A stretch of 64,000 bases of DNA from an uncultured Saprospiraceae bacterium (lineage in GTDB: Bacteria > Bacteroidota > Bacteroidia > Chitinophagales > Saprospiraceae): NCBI GenBank assembly GCA_938028705.1, contig CALIZI010000121.1:1-64000 (forward strand), read 5' to 3'. A program made the position numbers and the translations under genes. The notes below the pieces were generated by a model. That model saw only the letters and a list, made by a program, of their open reading frames with translations, was not told where the DNA came from and did not search any database. Shown here piece by piece: positions 8,574 to 17,914 of the stretch (within the stretch, counting starts at the first letter, position 1; each line of letters opens with the position of its first letter).

Positions 8574-8715
8574 ACCCAAGTTGAATATCTAGCCCCCAAA
8601 TTTTAAATCAAGTAATGGAATGTAACGCCGTCAGCCTGACGGCACACTGCCCCACTACCGTCAGGCTGACGGTGTTACATGTCACCCGATTTGGGGGCTA
8701 TATATCAACTTGGGT
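8574..8715. repeat. MITE-like element with ACCCAAGTTGA termini
   Basis: The left end (ACCCAAGTTGAATATCTAGC, then CCCCAAAT) pairs with the right end (ATTTGGGGGCTATATATCAA, then CTTGGGT), about 27 bp with few mismatches. Inside is a second inverted repeat, GTAACGCCGTCAGCCTGACGG against CCGTCAGGCTGACGGTGTTAC. No target duplication is obvious. The rest of the 8235-8832 spacer is AT-rich leader plus the next terminator. Confidence 0.7.
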
Positions 8716-8735
8716 TCAAATCAGAGATAAAAAAA

Positions 8736-8764
8736 ACGGAGCAGTACAAATAGTACCACTCCGT
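8736..8764 (-). terminator. Rho-independent terminator of the large surface protein gene
   Basis: ACGGAGCAGTAC (8736-8747) pairs with GTACCACTCCGT (8753-8764); read leftward the stem is followed by a run of T (eight A on the plus strand at 8729-8736). It lies about 70 bp past the stop at 8833. Confidence 0.8.
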
Positions 8765-8832
8765 CATTTCTAAAATCACGAGTTGTAAACCTTTGGCTTA
8801 TTATCGTGAATTTGGCTTTGATGTACAAGGCA

Positions 8833-11800
8833 TCAATCTACCTTTACACCATTGCGATATTTCACAATAAAAGCCTTACTGACACCAAGATTTTTAGCGT
8901 TTTCCTGAGCTGTCATCGCTTCTGACATGCTGTAATAATCTCCCAATAAGAAAACGGTCATCCCATCAGTGCGGGTCGTTTTTTGCATGGTACCGTGTTC
9001 GTGAAGTGCGGAGTGGAATACGGCATTATTGGAATTTCGGAAAGCACCGAGTTGTATTTTATAAACAATGGGATTGGAAGTTACTTTATAGCTTGAAGGC
9101 AAAGCGCGCGTTGTAGGAACAGAGCGGACTGTGGTGCTAATAAACGCATCAGGATAACCATTACGGCGGACGACAGCACGCGCACGCTCGGCATCAAGAC
9201 GGTTGTAGAATGTACCGATTTTATAAACAGTCATATCGCCTTTCATATTGGAATATATACTGCCGAGGTTTTCAAAACTGCGGAACTGCTCCGGGCGCGG
9301 TGTGTAGAATGCACCGATTTGTACGTCATATACTTCGCGGGTTTCGTTGGCGTAGCTGATGGAGGTCTTGGTCTCGTATGTTCCAATCACATCACGACTT
9401 GGAGTGCGGCGACTTCTTGAAGTTGGGCTGGGGAAGGTGCTGCTTCCGGTATTGATATTAACAGTTCTGACAGGAACAGTCGGCGACTTTGCCATCGGTT
9501 CTATGTATGTATGTGTCGGGGCAATTCGTTTGAGTTTAATGCCGAGTTGTGCCGTCATCGGGAAGCGATGTATGTTTTCTTCGTAACCGTTTTTGCTGAT
9601 GCGAATATTACAATTATTATCAAACCAATCTAATATTACCAAACCATTAAGATCAGTGGTATAGATTTTTCCATTGCAGTCACTGAGGTCAATTCGTACA
9701 TCATCAAGGGGGAGTTGAGTAGTTTCGTCGCGTACCATAAGTACCATTTGCTGAGGGCTACTGCTTCCCGCTGTATCGTCTGGATAATATGAACGGTTAA
9801 GTCTTGTCATTTCAATCGTAAGTTGCGTCATCATAGGGAAGTGACGCACGTTTGTTTCATAACCGTTTTTGCTGATACGAATGGCACAATTATCATCAAA
9901 GGGGTCTAAAATTACCAAGCCGTGTATATCTGTTGTATAAATTTTTCCATTGCAGGTACTTAGGTCAATTCGTACATTATTGAGGGGAAGTTGAGTCGTT
10001 TCGTCGCGTACCATGAGTACCATTTGCTCGGGGCTACTGCTTCCGGCTGTATCGTCTGGATAATACGAAGGGTTAAGTCGGGTCATTTCGATGCTGAGTT
10101 GTGTCATCATCGGGAAACGGTGTATAGTTTCTCCGTAGCCATTTTTGCTAATTCGGATAGCACAATCGCCGTCAAAGCGGTCTAAAATTGCCAAGCCGTT
10201 GACATCAGTAGTATAGGTTTTTCCATAACAGGCACTAAGACTGATGCGGACACCACGAAGCGGTAGTTGGGTAGCTTCGTCGCGTACCATGACGACCATT
10301 TGGTCAGGTGTGCTTACTGTTTGGCGTTTTTGTGTAGTGAAAGGTGCAGGGCTTGACGGTGGCGCAGCTGCGTATTCTATGGCTTGATAAATATCATCGT
10401 AACCCACACCGCCTGCACGATTGGAGGTGAAATAAGCGACTTCTTCACGAGTGTCGTAAATAAAATCATAATCGTCGTGAGATGAATTGATACCTTTGCC
10501 CATATTGATGCCTTGTGTCCATATTCTGTTGACATTAATGCTTTTATATATATCAAAACCACCATATCCGCCATACGAATCAGAAGCAAAGTAAAGGGTA
10601 TTGCCTGTATGGAAAGGACTGATTTCGTCGCCGTTTGTATTAACTTGTGGTCCGAGATTGATGGGGGCTGACCACTCATCGCCTTTTCTTTTACATACAT
10701 AAATATCAAATCCGCCATAGCCGCCGGGCATGTTGGAAGCGAAATAAAGCATGGTTCCCTGAGAGGTCAGGTGCGGGTAGCCATTGGAGTATTTGCGACT
10801 GTTATATGTAAAGGGTTTTTTATGTTTCCAGTCATTATATGAAAAAGCATCGGCAAAATAAATATTCATCTTGGCATTGCTGCTCAAGTATGGAACGGCA
10901 CCGTCGGTGAGGTTTTTATTGCGAACATAAGCAACTCTTCCGCCATCTGCTGTGAATGAAGGGTCACTCTCATTCAATACAGCCCGATAAGTTCTTATAA
11001 GCGGCTTAGGATTAGCTAATTTTGCACCGGAACGCATGGCAGTATAGACTTGGTTGGAGACACCATTGTTATTGCCATTGCCTGTGCGGAAGGTCGAAAA
11101 CATTAATCGGTTTTTGTAAAATGCAGGGGCAAAGTCGGAAGCTATACTGTTGAGATTTCTTACAAGACTGACACTAAATGGTGAATTTTCGGTGCTATTG
11201 GAAGAGGGATAATTATAAGTGTCGGTATAATGATTGACCGGTGCGGGATTGCTTTTTTCAAAGAAACTTGAATTGGTATCACTGTACCAGGCATATACGT
11301 AATCGTTGTCATTAGGAATACCTATACCGACAAAATTATTGCCTGATTTTTCGCGGGGTAGGGGATAGGCGTAAGGTTCACGATGAGCATCAAGTTCATA
11401 AGGTGTACCTACACTCACAGTGCCGCCTTTGTACCATGTATAAACATGATCGTTGTTGGAAATACCTATACTGACAATACTATTGACGGATTTTCCCGAG
11501 GGCAATGAGTATGAATAGGGAATGCTGTAAGCATCGAGTTCCGATGGTGTGCCTACACTCACAGTGCCGTCATCGTACCAAGCATAAGCATGACCATCAC
11601 TGTTAATACCTATACTTACAATATCATTTGCAGATTTTTTTGAAGCTAATGAGTATTTGTGAAGCGAATGGTAGTCATTGGGGTCAATTGTATTGCCTAC
11701 GCTCAGTGTGCCGTCATTATACCATATATAGCATAGGTTGTCATTGGCATGAATGCTTAGACCTACAATTTGTCGGGCTTTAGTGACCGAACTGAAACTT

Positions 11801-11874
11801 TGAAACAAAAAAGCAATAAGGAATGTGAAAAGGGCTACGGGGATGATGTTAAGGTAATTCTTTTTAGTGTTCAT
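8833..11874 (-). CDS. Large exported repeat protein: PD40 propeller, three carboxypeptidase-regulatory-like repeats, two SPOR-like ends
   Basis: 1013 aa from the Met at 11874, where a proper signal/anchor segment begins (MNTKKNYLNIIPVALF); the frame extends to 11958 but that part looks non-coding. Order: signal segment; about four 50-aa repeats with the pattern WY-GGTVSVGTP-ELDAY (about 35-240); a PD40/WD40-like propeller (250-520, with YFASN-GG-GGFDIY motifs); three 95-aa repeats with MVVMVRDEATQLPLRGVRI cores resembling carboxypeptidase regulatory-like (CarboxypepD_reg) domains, which are nearly identical to each other; two C-terminal SPOR-like units (VQIGAF, YKIQLGAF). Similar PD40/regulatory-domain mixes occur in OmpA-type envelope proteins of Bacteroidota, but no OmpA domain is present. 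Likely periplasmic or outer-membrane associated. Function unknown. Confidence 0.8.
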   Translation of the reverse strand: MNTKKNYLNIIPVALFTFLIAFLFQSFSSVTKARQIVGLSIHANDNLCYIWYNDGTLSVGNTIDPNDYHSLHKYSLASKKSANDIVSIGINSDGHAYAWYDDGTVSVGTPSELDAYSIPYSYSLPSGKSVNSIVSIGISNNDHVYTWYKGGTVSVGTPYELDAHREPYAYPLPREKSGNNFVGIGIPNDNDYVYAWYSDTNSSFFEKSNPAPVNHYTDTYNYPSSNSTENSPFSVSLVRNLNSIASDFAPAFYKNRLMFSTFRTGNGNNNGVSNQVYTAMRSGAKLANPKPLIRTYRAVLNESDPSFTADGGRVAYVRNKNLTDGAVPYLSSNAKMNIYFADAFSYNDWKHKKPFTYNSRKYSNGYPHLTSQGTMLYFASNMPGGYGGFDIYVCKRKGDEWSAPINLGPQVNTNGDEISPFHTGNTLYFASDSYGGYGGFDIYKSINVNRIWTQGINMGKGINSSHDDYDFIYDTREEVAYFTSNRAGGVGYDDIYQAIEYAAAPPSSPAPFTTQKRQTVSTPDQMVVMVRDEATQLPLRGVRISLSACYGKTYTTDVNGLAILDRFDGDCAIRISKNGYGETIHRFPMMTQLSIEMTRLNPSYYPDDTAGSSSPEQMVLMVRDETTQLPLNNVRIDLSTCNGKIYTTDIHGLVILDPFDDNCAIRISKNGYETNVRHFPMMTQLTIEMTRLNRSYYPDDTAGSSSPQQMVLMVRDETTQLPLDDVRIDLSDCNGKIYTTDLNGLVILDWFDNNCNIRISKNGYEENIHRFPMTAQLGIKLKRIAPTHTYIEPMAKSPTVPVRTVNINTGSSTFPSPTSRSRRTPSRDVIGTYETKTSISYANETREVYDVQIGAFYTPRPEQFRSFENLGSIYSNMKGDMTVYKIGTFYNRLDAERARAVVRRNGYPDAFISTTVRSVPTTRALPSSYKVTSNPIVYKIQLGAFRNSNNAVFHSALHEHGTMQKTTRTDGMTVFLLGDYYSMSEAMTAQENAKNLGVSKAFIVKYRNGVKVD

Positions 11875-12008
11875 GATTTTAGATTTTAGAATGTTCAAAA
11901 AAATGTAAATAGGTACAATGACTGAATGAGTGAATAATTGAATGAGTGAATAAATCACTGTTTATCAATTTTTAATTCATAAAGTATTGTCAGATTATTT
12001 TTGTCTGA

Positions 12009-12136
12009 AGTTAATCAGTTAAATAGGCTAATTTATTGATTGTCAATATTTATTAATATTAAATAAAATTTATTATTAATTTAAAATTAGTAGATTAACC
12101 TGATTACCTGTTTAACCATTCAACTTATGTCCAAAG
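12009..12136. repeat. Direct repeat copy 1 in AT-rich spacer
   Basis: Resembles 12546-12701, ending in the same GATTACCTG and CAACTTATGTCCAAAG blocks. It is non-coding. The surrounding 11875-12870 spacer otherwise holds no recognisable gene. Confidence 0.6.
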
Positions 12137-12545
12137 TCGAATCATATTAAAACAAATTAATTTTTAGAACACGGGCGGAAATCGTACAGCAAATGTGGAA
12201 GTATGTGTGTTTGGTTATTTTTGTATTAAGGCTAATAATCAGGGTCTTATACAAATACAGTTTTAGATATGCTTTCAGTCTTTTTTGAGGTTTGGGCAAA
12301 ATTTCAAATAGAATAAGAAATTTCAAAATAGAGTTTTACTCCGAATACATTTGTAAAATTAAGCATATTAAAATTCCCATGCTTGATAAAAAAATAATAT
12401 AAGTTAAGAAAATAACAGCATAGTAAACATTGTATTTATTTGATAATCAGATTTTTATAATGAAAAAAAGTTAAATAAATAATGCATTTTTTGTAGTAAT
12501 AAAATTTTTTATTTGTTGTGTAATAATGGCTTAGATTTTGGACAA

Positions 12546-12701
12546 TGATTAATCAGATAATTAGATTAATTTATTGATTATCAGTGTTTTAATAATATTA
12601 ATTAATCATTAATTTTAAAAATGTTAAATAAAGTTTATTTTTAATTAAAAGTCATTAAATTAACCTGATTACCTGTTCAACCGTTCAACTTATGTCCAAA
12701 G
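12546..12701. repeat. Direct repeat copy 2 in AT-rich spacer
   Basis: Second copy of the element at 12009-12136 with the same order of blocks (TTAATCAG, TTTATTGATT, then ACCTGATTACCTGTTCAAC and CAACTTATGTCCAAAG). The two are about 540 bp apart and about 75-80% alike by eye. A hairpin follows at 12786-12821 (AAAGTTCATCA with TGATGAACTTT). Confidence 0.6.
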
Positions 12702-12875
12702 CCCGGTAATGGGTTTACACTTATATATCTCTCAAAAAATGAAAAAGTTACCCTTCGAATGTGTTTTTTTTAATTTTAGAAATGAAAAGTTCATCACATT
12801 TATAATAACATGATGAACTTTGTTTGACTTTTGGTGTGTGGTGCCGATCATCTTTCTGCGAGCTTGTCTAAAAAA

Positions 12876-12899
12876 GCCTGCTCAAACCATTGAGCAGGC
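12876..12899 (-). terminator. Rho-independent terminator of the 45-aa gene
   Basis: GCCTGCTCA (12876-12884) pairs perfectly with TGAGCAGGC (12891-12899) with a 6-base loop. On the minus strand it is followed by a T-run (plus strand AAAAAA at 12870-12875). It lies 33 bp beyond the stop of the small gene. Confidence 0.85.
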
Positions 12900-12931
12900 T
12901 TCTGCTGATAGGGATATTTATAAAAATATGC

Positions 12932-13069
12932 TTATTCGGAGCTAGTATCCTGTCCATTATTAGGATATACAGTGACTACTGCGGCAATATTATTATCAGT
13001 GCCATCTGTGGGATTAGAATTTGTAGTGTTTGAAGTGTTGGTGTTTTGATTATCTTCTAAATAATTCAT
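12932..13069 (-). CDS. Small Asn/Thr-rich protein, 45 aa
   Basis: Starts MNYLEDNQNTNTSNTTNSNP, continues with DGTDNNIAAVVTV and ends YPNNGQDTSSE. No signal peptide, no Cys and no membrane segment; the middle IAAVVTVY is the only hydrophobic piece. I recognise no family. What makes it credible is its context: a TTG-N17-TATCTTTG promoter on the same strand (13207-13234) and a strong terminator (12876-12899) frame it exactly. It could be a short secreted or processed peptide (the hydrophobic Val-rich stretch recalls the core of the peptides at 60346-61206), but it lacks their leader and GG motif. Confidence 0.55.
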   Translation of the reverse strand: MNYLEDNQNTNTSNTTNSNPTDGTDNNIAAVVTVYPNNGQDTSSE

Positions 13070-13206
13070 GATAGTGTAAATTTTATAACGTGAATGATAG
13101 AATATTTAATACTTCAAAATTTTGTATTGTTGGCGTAATTGATAATTTTAATAAGTAAAAACTTTGTATTCAGTAATTTATTGAAGTATTGTTTTTTATT
13201 ACGCTA

Positions 13207-13234
13207 CAAAGATAGCTGATATTTATGCAGACAA
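13207..13234 (-). promoter_or_regulatory. Promoter of the 45-aa gene
   Basis: The minus strand reads TTG (13234-13232), 17 bp, then TATCTTTG (13214-13207), fitting the Bacteroidota consensus TTG-N17-23-TAnnTTTG. The leader would be about 130 nt. The remaining spacer to 13450 holds only AT-rich sequence. Confidence 0.5.
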
Positions 13235-13450
13235 TCAATTAGTATTTTTTTTAGAAATCTATAAAAAATGATGTTTTTTTAGACGATTTAATTTAATTAT
13301 TTATTTGTATCTTGCTTATAATTAATTTTTTATGTAAATTACAAATCTAATATCTCTCTTTTAAAAATCAGCAATTACCTACCTTTTTAAGCCCTTAAAT
13401 TGTCCGAAAAAATAAATATTATAACACGATGAATACACACATAAGCACAA

Positions 13451-14875
13451 ATGAAGGATACCAAACTCATTAAAGTCATAGAAAAATTCTCGAAAACTGA
13501 TTTGAAGAGGATGAAAGAATTTGTCCATTCTCCCTTTTTTCGGGCAAGCAAAACAGAACGGGATTTATTCGATTTTATCTACAAGTATGCGCCTGATTTT
13601 GACCACAAAAAATTCACACCCGAACAAGCGGCTAAGTACATTTTTACGGATAAAAAATACGATGCCTCTGCGCTGATTAAAATACAATCAAGGCTTTTTA
13701 AACTGGTGGAACTCTTTATATATTATTATTTTAGAGATGAAAATCTGCCTGATGTAGAAGTAGCGTTGATGAAATTTTATGACAGAGAAAATCTGACTTC
13801 GCAAGTTGAAACCACATATAAAAAAATTCAGAAAAAACAAGAAGCCTACCCGCACCGGGATTTTATGCACTATTTCAATCAATTAACCATAGAAAAGCAA
13901 TACAAAGATTTTTTGGTGGGCAAATTTGAAGATGGTAAAGGCAATACGCATTATCAAAAGGTGATGGAAATCTTAGACATTTTTTACCTGACAGAGAAAC
14001 TCATACAAATTTGTCAATTATATAATCGTCAGATGTTGACGAATGTGAATTATGAGGTAAAATTAATGGATGAAATACTGGCATTTTTGCCCGATAGCGA
14101 TTATAAAGATGTGCCAATAATAAAAATATGGTACACTGCGCTATCCTTACTACATTCTGCCGATAAATATGAACATTACCGCCAACTCAAAACACTACTG
14201 ATAGAACATAACAGCTTACTGAATCAACGTGATAAGCGTGCGCTATATACCTATTTGGAAAATAATACAAGCATGGTCTTTGAGAGTGATGCTTATTATA
14301 AGGCTTTATTTGATTTGTATTCCAGACAACTGGAAGATGCGACCATTTATATTGACGGCTACCTGCTACCAACCATTTTTAAAAACATCGTAACGGTAGG
14401 TTTGCGACTGGAACATCTGGAGTGGACGGAGCAGTTTTTGGAAAACAACAAAGACAAAATTGTTCCCGAATACGAGGACAGAGACGACGTATATAGTTAT
14501 TCGCTGGCACAATTATACTTCAAACAACAAAAAATAGATGATGTACTTGATGTCCTCAATCGCACGGTTTTCAATGATATTTATATCAAAATGGACATCC
14601 GCCGAATGTATCTCAAAGTCTATTACGAAATGAAATATGACGATATGTTGGAAGATATGGTCAATAGTTTTCGTGTATTTCTGACCAGTCACCAAGATAC
14701 TATTCCTGCCATACATATACAGGCACACCGCGATTTCATCAATGTCATTTACAATATTTACCGCACAATGAAAAAGGATAAAAAGCGCATCGAAGCCATG
14801 GAAAATCAAATCGCTGAAATAAATATTTTGCCCGAAAAAAGTTGGTTGTTGGAAAAACTGGATACTTTACGATAA
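13451..14875 (+). CDS. Conserved helical protein of unknown function (paralogue of 32169-33605)
   Basis: A 474-aa soluble protein, nearly all helix by composition, with the look of a TPR-like or alpha-solenoid protein. It has a family hallmark near the N-terminus (LKRMKEFVHSPFFRASKTE) and ends with SWLLEKLDTLR. The same architecture and motifs occur in the 478-aa protein at 32169-33605 (SPYFNKNEDCLHLFRLL near the start; KNIVTVG in the middle; DWLLEKIAQLKG at the end). No signal peptide, no nucleotide-binding motif, no catalytic signature. Members of this type appear as multicopy hypothetical proteins in Saprospiria-like genomes. Function not known; a scaffold or regulator is possible. Confidence 0.8.
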   Translation: MKDTKLIKVIEKFSKTDLKRMKEFVHSPFFRASKTERDLFDFIYKYAPDFDHKKFTPEQAAKYIFTDKKYDASALIKIQSRLFKLVELFIYYYFRDENLPDVEVALMKFYDRENLTSQVETTYKKIQKKQEAYPHRDFMHYFNQLTIEKQYKDFLVGKFEDGKGNTHYQKVMEILDIFYLTEKLIQICQLYNRQMLTNVNYEVKLMDEILAFLPDSDYKDVPIIKIWYTALSLLHSADKYEHYRQLKTLLIEHNSLLNQRDKRALYTYLENNTSMVFESDAYYKALFDLYSRQLEDATIYIDGYLLPTIFKNIVTVGLRLEHLEWTEQFLENNKDKIVPEYEDRDDVYSYSLAQLYFKQQKIDDVLDVLNRTVFNDIYIKMDIRRMYLKVYYEMKYDDMLEDMVNSFRVFLTSHQDTIPAIHIQAHRDFINVIYNIYRTMKKDKKRIEAMENQIAEINILPEKSWLLEKLDTLR

Positions 14876-14888
14876 TTGGAATATCAGT

Positions 14889-14979
14889 TCATGGTTCATG
14901 GTTTATGGTTCATAGTTCATAGTTCATGGTTGATGGTTCATGGTTGATGGTTCATGGTTCATAGTTCATGGTTCATAGT
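14889..14979. repeat. Tandem array of thirteen 7-bp units (TCATGGT)
   Basis: Thirteen heptamers in a row, most reading TCATGGT with variants TCATAGT, TGATGGT and TTATGGT. It lies 14 bp after the stop of the 474-aa gene and about 70 bp before galT, followed by a second, looser repetition of GGAATTTGATTTTG-like units. Such heptamer arrays are prone to slippage. It may have no role beyond that. Confidence 0.85.
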
Positions 14980-15051
14980 TGAAATTTGTTTTTTGGAATT
15001 TGGAATTTGATTTTGGGAATTTGATTTTGAGAATTTGTTTACATTTACACC

Positions 15052-16080
15052 ATGCAAACACAATTCACTTTTGATGACCACACACATCGCCGACTCAATA
15101 TTCTGACGGGAGATTGGGTACTCGTCTCGCCACATCGAATGAAGCGACCGTGGCAGGGGAAGGTCGAACAGGTCGCGCCCGATACACGCCCGCAATATGA
15201 CTCTAAATGTTACCTCTGCCCGACCAACACCCGCGCAGGTGGTGCAGCCACCAATCCCGACTATTCCGATACCTTTGTTTTTGATAATGACTTTATGGCA
15301 ATCACGCCCGATATTCCCGAAGGTGATTTGAATAAAGAAAATTTGCTGGTCGCAAAAAGTGAACGCGGACTATGCCGAGTGATATGCTATTCGCCGCGTC
15401 ACGACCTCACTATGGGCAATATGACTATTGATAATCTATTGAAAGTCATTGATTTGTGGACACAACAATATACCGAACTCGGCAGCCGTGATTTTATCAA
15501 TTACGTTCAGATTTTTGAAAATAAAGGCGCGATAATGGGATGTAGCAACCCGCACCCACATGGTCAAATATGGGCGCAAGAGACTCCTCCTACCGAAGTA
15601 GTAAAGGAAACACAAAGGCAAAAAGCGCACTATGAAAAGCATGGACGTACACTACTGAATGATTACTTGGAACTTGAAATCAAGGAAGATAAACGCATCG
15701 TCTGCGCCAATGAACACTTCGTCACGCTTGTTCCTTTTTGGGCGGTTTGGCCCTACGAAACGATGATTGTGAGTAGGGAAGCCATAGGTGATTTGACGCA
15801 ATTGGACGAGGCACAACGCACAAGTTTAGCTCAAATTTTACAACAAACTACCAAGATGTACGATAAAGTTTTTGACACTTCATTTCCCTATTCTATGGGC
15901 ATCCACCAAAGTCCGACGGATGGCAAAGCACATCCCGAATGGCATTTTCATATTCATTTTTATCCACCCTTGCTGCGCTCTGCAACGGTCAAAAAATTCA
16001 TGGTCGGCTACGAAATGATGGGCGAACCGCAACGCGACCTTACCGCAGAGTTTATTGCTGATAAGTTGAGGGGGGTGTAA
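15052..16080 (+). CDS. galT: Galactose-1-phosphate uridylyltransferase
   Basis: A 342-aa cytoplasmic enzyme of the Leloir pathway that exchanges UMP between UDP-glucose and galactose-1-phosphate. The HIT-superfamily active site is visible as NPHPHGQIW with H168 as nucleophile next to H170, equivalent to H166 and its neighbour in E. coli GalT. Zinc ligands C53 and C56 (CYLC) are present, and the C-terminal half has the second HIT-like fold with HPEWHFHIHFYPPLL. Length matches the family (about 348). Start ATG 15052 gives the normal N-terminus. No other Leloir gene is adjacent. Confidence 0.95.
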   Translation: MQTQFTFDDHTHRRLNILTGDWVLVSPHRMKRPWQGKVEQVAPDTRPQYDSKCYLCPTNTRAGGAATNPDYSDTFVFDNDFMAITPDIPEGDLNKENLLVAKSERGLCRVICYSPRHDLTMGNMTIDNLLKVIDLWTQQYTELGSRDFINYVQIFENKGAIMGCSNPHPHGQIWAQETPPTEVVKETQRQKAHYEKHGRTLLNDYLELEIKEDKRIVCANEHFVTLVPFWAVWPYETMIVSREAIGDLTQLDEAQRTSLAQILQQTTKMYDKVFDTSFPYSMGIHQSPTDGKAHPEWHFHIHFYPPLLRSATVKKFMVGYEMMGEPQRDLTAEFIADKLRGV

Positions 16081-16281
16081 TGTTGAAATGTTGTAGTGTT
16101 GTATGTCGGGAACGAGCTTCGATTATCCACATATTTATCCCGAAAGCTTTCGGGAGTGGGTAATGAACCGTAAAAAGTATGTGAAAACGATAAGGTACTG
16201 ACCTCGTATCGTAGAAACGCAACGCAGGCTGGAAGCACTGCGCTAGGGGTGTCAAGCTAAAGCGTTTTTTAACAAAAAAAA

Positions 16282-16454
16282 GGCATGTTTAAATTTGCTG
16301 TAAAAGTAGTTAACACTTTTTCACGCAGAGAGCGCAGAGTTCGCAGAGGTTTAATTATCAAATCTCTGCGACCTCTGCGTTCTCTGCGTGATTTACTCAA
16401 TTTGGAGCATTTGTTACATTGCAAAAAAGTGTCAACCGCATTTCTAAACATGCC
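16282..16454. mobile_element. MITE-like element with GGCATGTTTA ends (copy E1)
   Basis: Begins GGCATGTTTAAATTTGCTG and ends CTAAACATGCC. Inside is the 69-bp CGCAGAG palindrome (16322-16390). Its flanks are both eight A (16274-16281 and 16455-16462), compatible with the 8-bp target duplication seen in copy E2 at 27014. The rest of the 16081-16723 spacer is AT-rich leader of the MORN gene. Confidence 0.8.
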
Positions 16455-16723
16455 AAAAAAAATACCTCATTAGTTCGATAAATTCTAATTGAACACTCCA
16501 ATGCTATTTTTTCTTGTTTAATCGTCAAATATTTAATAGATTTACACATTAGAAATTAAGTGAAATCCGCATTTATTACCAAGATTATACTGAAATGTTA
16601 TTTTTTTAATTAATTTAAATTATTTGAAAATTTATTTTTGATTAAAAATGAGTTTGTTATAAAAAACAATTTTTTTATTATAATAAAAAAACGTCTATTT
16701 CGGTATCGTTAAAATCATATTTA

Positions 16724-17821
16724 ATGTATCCTATAAAGTATCTGATAGCATTTACCGCACTATTTTTGAGTTGGACAGTTTGTAACAACCTATCGGCAGA
16801 AACCATGATTAATACACAACAAGAGGGTTGTATTAAAGGTGACTGTGAGGACGGTACGGGCATGTACGTATATCCGAATGGCGATATATATAAAGGTGAA
16901 TGGCTGAATAATAAACGTCATGGAATCGGTACGATTGTCTATGAGGGTAATCCGGCAAGAAGGGGCGATATGTATGACGGCGAATGGCAGGAAAATCGCA
17001 GGCATGGCAAAGGTACATACTCGTGGGCAAATGGCGATGCGTATGACGGTGATTGGAAAAATGATAAGATGTTTGGCAGTGGCAAACTCTATAAATCTGA
17101 CGGCGAATGGTATGAGGGTGACTGGGAAGCCAATGTCAAAAAAGGACAAGGTACATACAAGTATAACAAAACACCGGAATGGGAAGCACACCTCTATGTA
17201 GGTAAGTGGGATAATGATAAACCCTGTTGCAACGGTGAGTATAAATACTTGAACGGAGAGGTATTTTCAAAAGACAAAAAAGCGACTACATCGGGTGCGG
17301 GTTGCAAAATAGGGGATTGTAAGAATGGTTATGGCGAGTATCAGTATGCTCAAAGTCGGCGGTATGAAGGTACTTGGCGCAATGGTCGCTTTGACGGTGA
17401 TGGAACGTTTTATTACGAAACGGGCGAAAAATATATAGGTTCTTGGATAGCCAATAAACGAGATGGCGAGGGGCAGTTTTATAGTCAGGGTGGTCAGTTG
17501 ATTTACGATGGCAACTGGAAAGATGACACTCAAAACGGTTATGGTATTTATCATTATCAAAACGGTACGCGTTATGCTGGACAATGGGAAGATGGTGTGC
17601 GCTATGGCAAAGGCAGATTTACGATACCAAAGGTAGGTTACTACGAAGGCGAATTTAAAGATGACCGCTTCAATGGCGAAGGTATTTTTTATTATGCCGA
17701 CAGGTCGAGGTATGAAGGTGTCTGGAAAGATAATGTCAAACATGGTGCAGGTAAAGAATATGACCCGCAGGGCAATATCTATCGTGAAGGAACTTGGTCG
17801 GAAGGAAATTTTGTAGAATGA
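16724..17821 (+). CDS. Exported MORN-repeat protein
   Basis: 365 aa with an N-terminal signal-like segment (MYPIKYLIAFTALFLSWTVC, about residues 1-25) and then roughly eleven MORN repeats of the form Y-G-W-N-K-HG-G-Y (for example YKGEWLNNKRHGIG, YDGEWQENRRHGKG, YEGVWKDNVKHGAG). MORN repeats form extended beta-hairpin rods and usually serve as lipid- or protein-binding scaffolds. A Cys-containing insert (CCNGEYKYLNGE through GCKIGDCKNG) splits the array in two, and the array starts with the similar GCIKGDCEDG, so the protein looks like an internal duplication of a GCxxGDC-headed module. Probably periplasmic. Confidence 0.85.
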   Translation: MYPIKYLIAFTALFLSWTVCNNLSAETMINTQQEGCIKGDCEDGTGMYVYPNGDIYKGEWLNNKRHGIGTIVYEGNPARRGDMYDGEWQENRRHGKGTYSWANGDAYDGDWKNDKMFGSGKLYKSDGEWYEGDWEANVKKGQGTYKYNKTPEWEAHLYVGKWDNDKPCCNGEYKYLNGEVFSKDKKATTSGAGCKIGDCKNGYGEYQYAQSRRYEGTWRNGRFDGDGTFYYETGEKYIGSWIANKRDGEGQFYSQGGQLIYDGNWKDDTQNGYGIYHYQNGTRYAGQWEDGVRYGKGRFTIPKVGYYEGEFKDDRFNGEGIFYYADRSRYEGVWKDNVKHGAGKEYDPQGNIYREGTWSEGNFVE

Positions 17822-17825
17822 CAAA

Positions 17826-17912
17826 AGTAGCGAGTATTGAGTAGCGAGTATCGAGTGACGAAATTTTCAAATAATATTCCCTCGTAACTCACTACTCACT
17901 ACTCGTAACTCA
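17826..17912. repeat. AGTAGCGAGT-type imperfect repeats
   Basis: Left half has AGTAGCGAGTATTGAGTAGC and the right half the complementary ACTCACTACTCACTACTCGT, forming a loose long hairpin between the MORN gene and the thioesterase. Larger arrays of the same words occur at 23915-24117. Confidence 0.55.
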
Positions 17913-17914
17913 TA

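Noticed and set aside
14889-14979. CRISPR or origin iteron array
   Set aside because: The 7-bp units are directly adjacent without spacers, and no replication gene or DnaA-box cluster is near.
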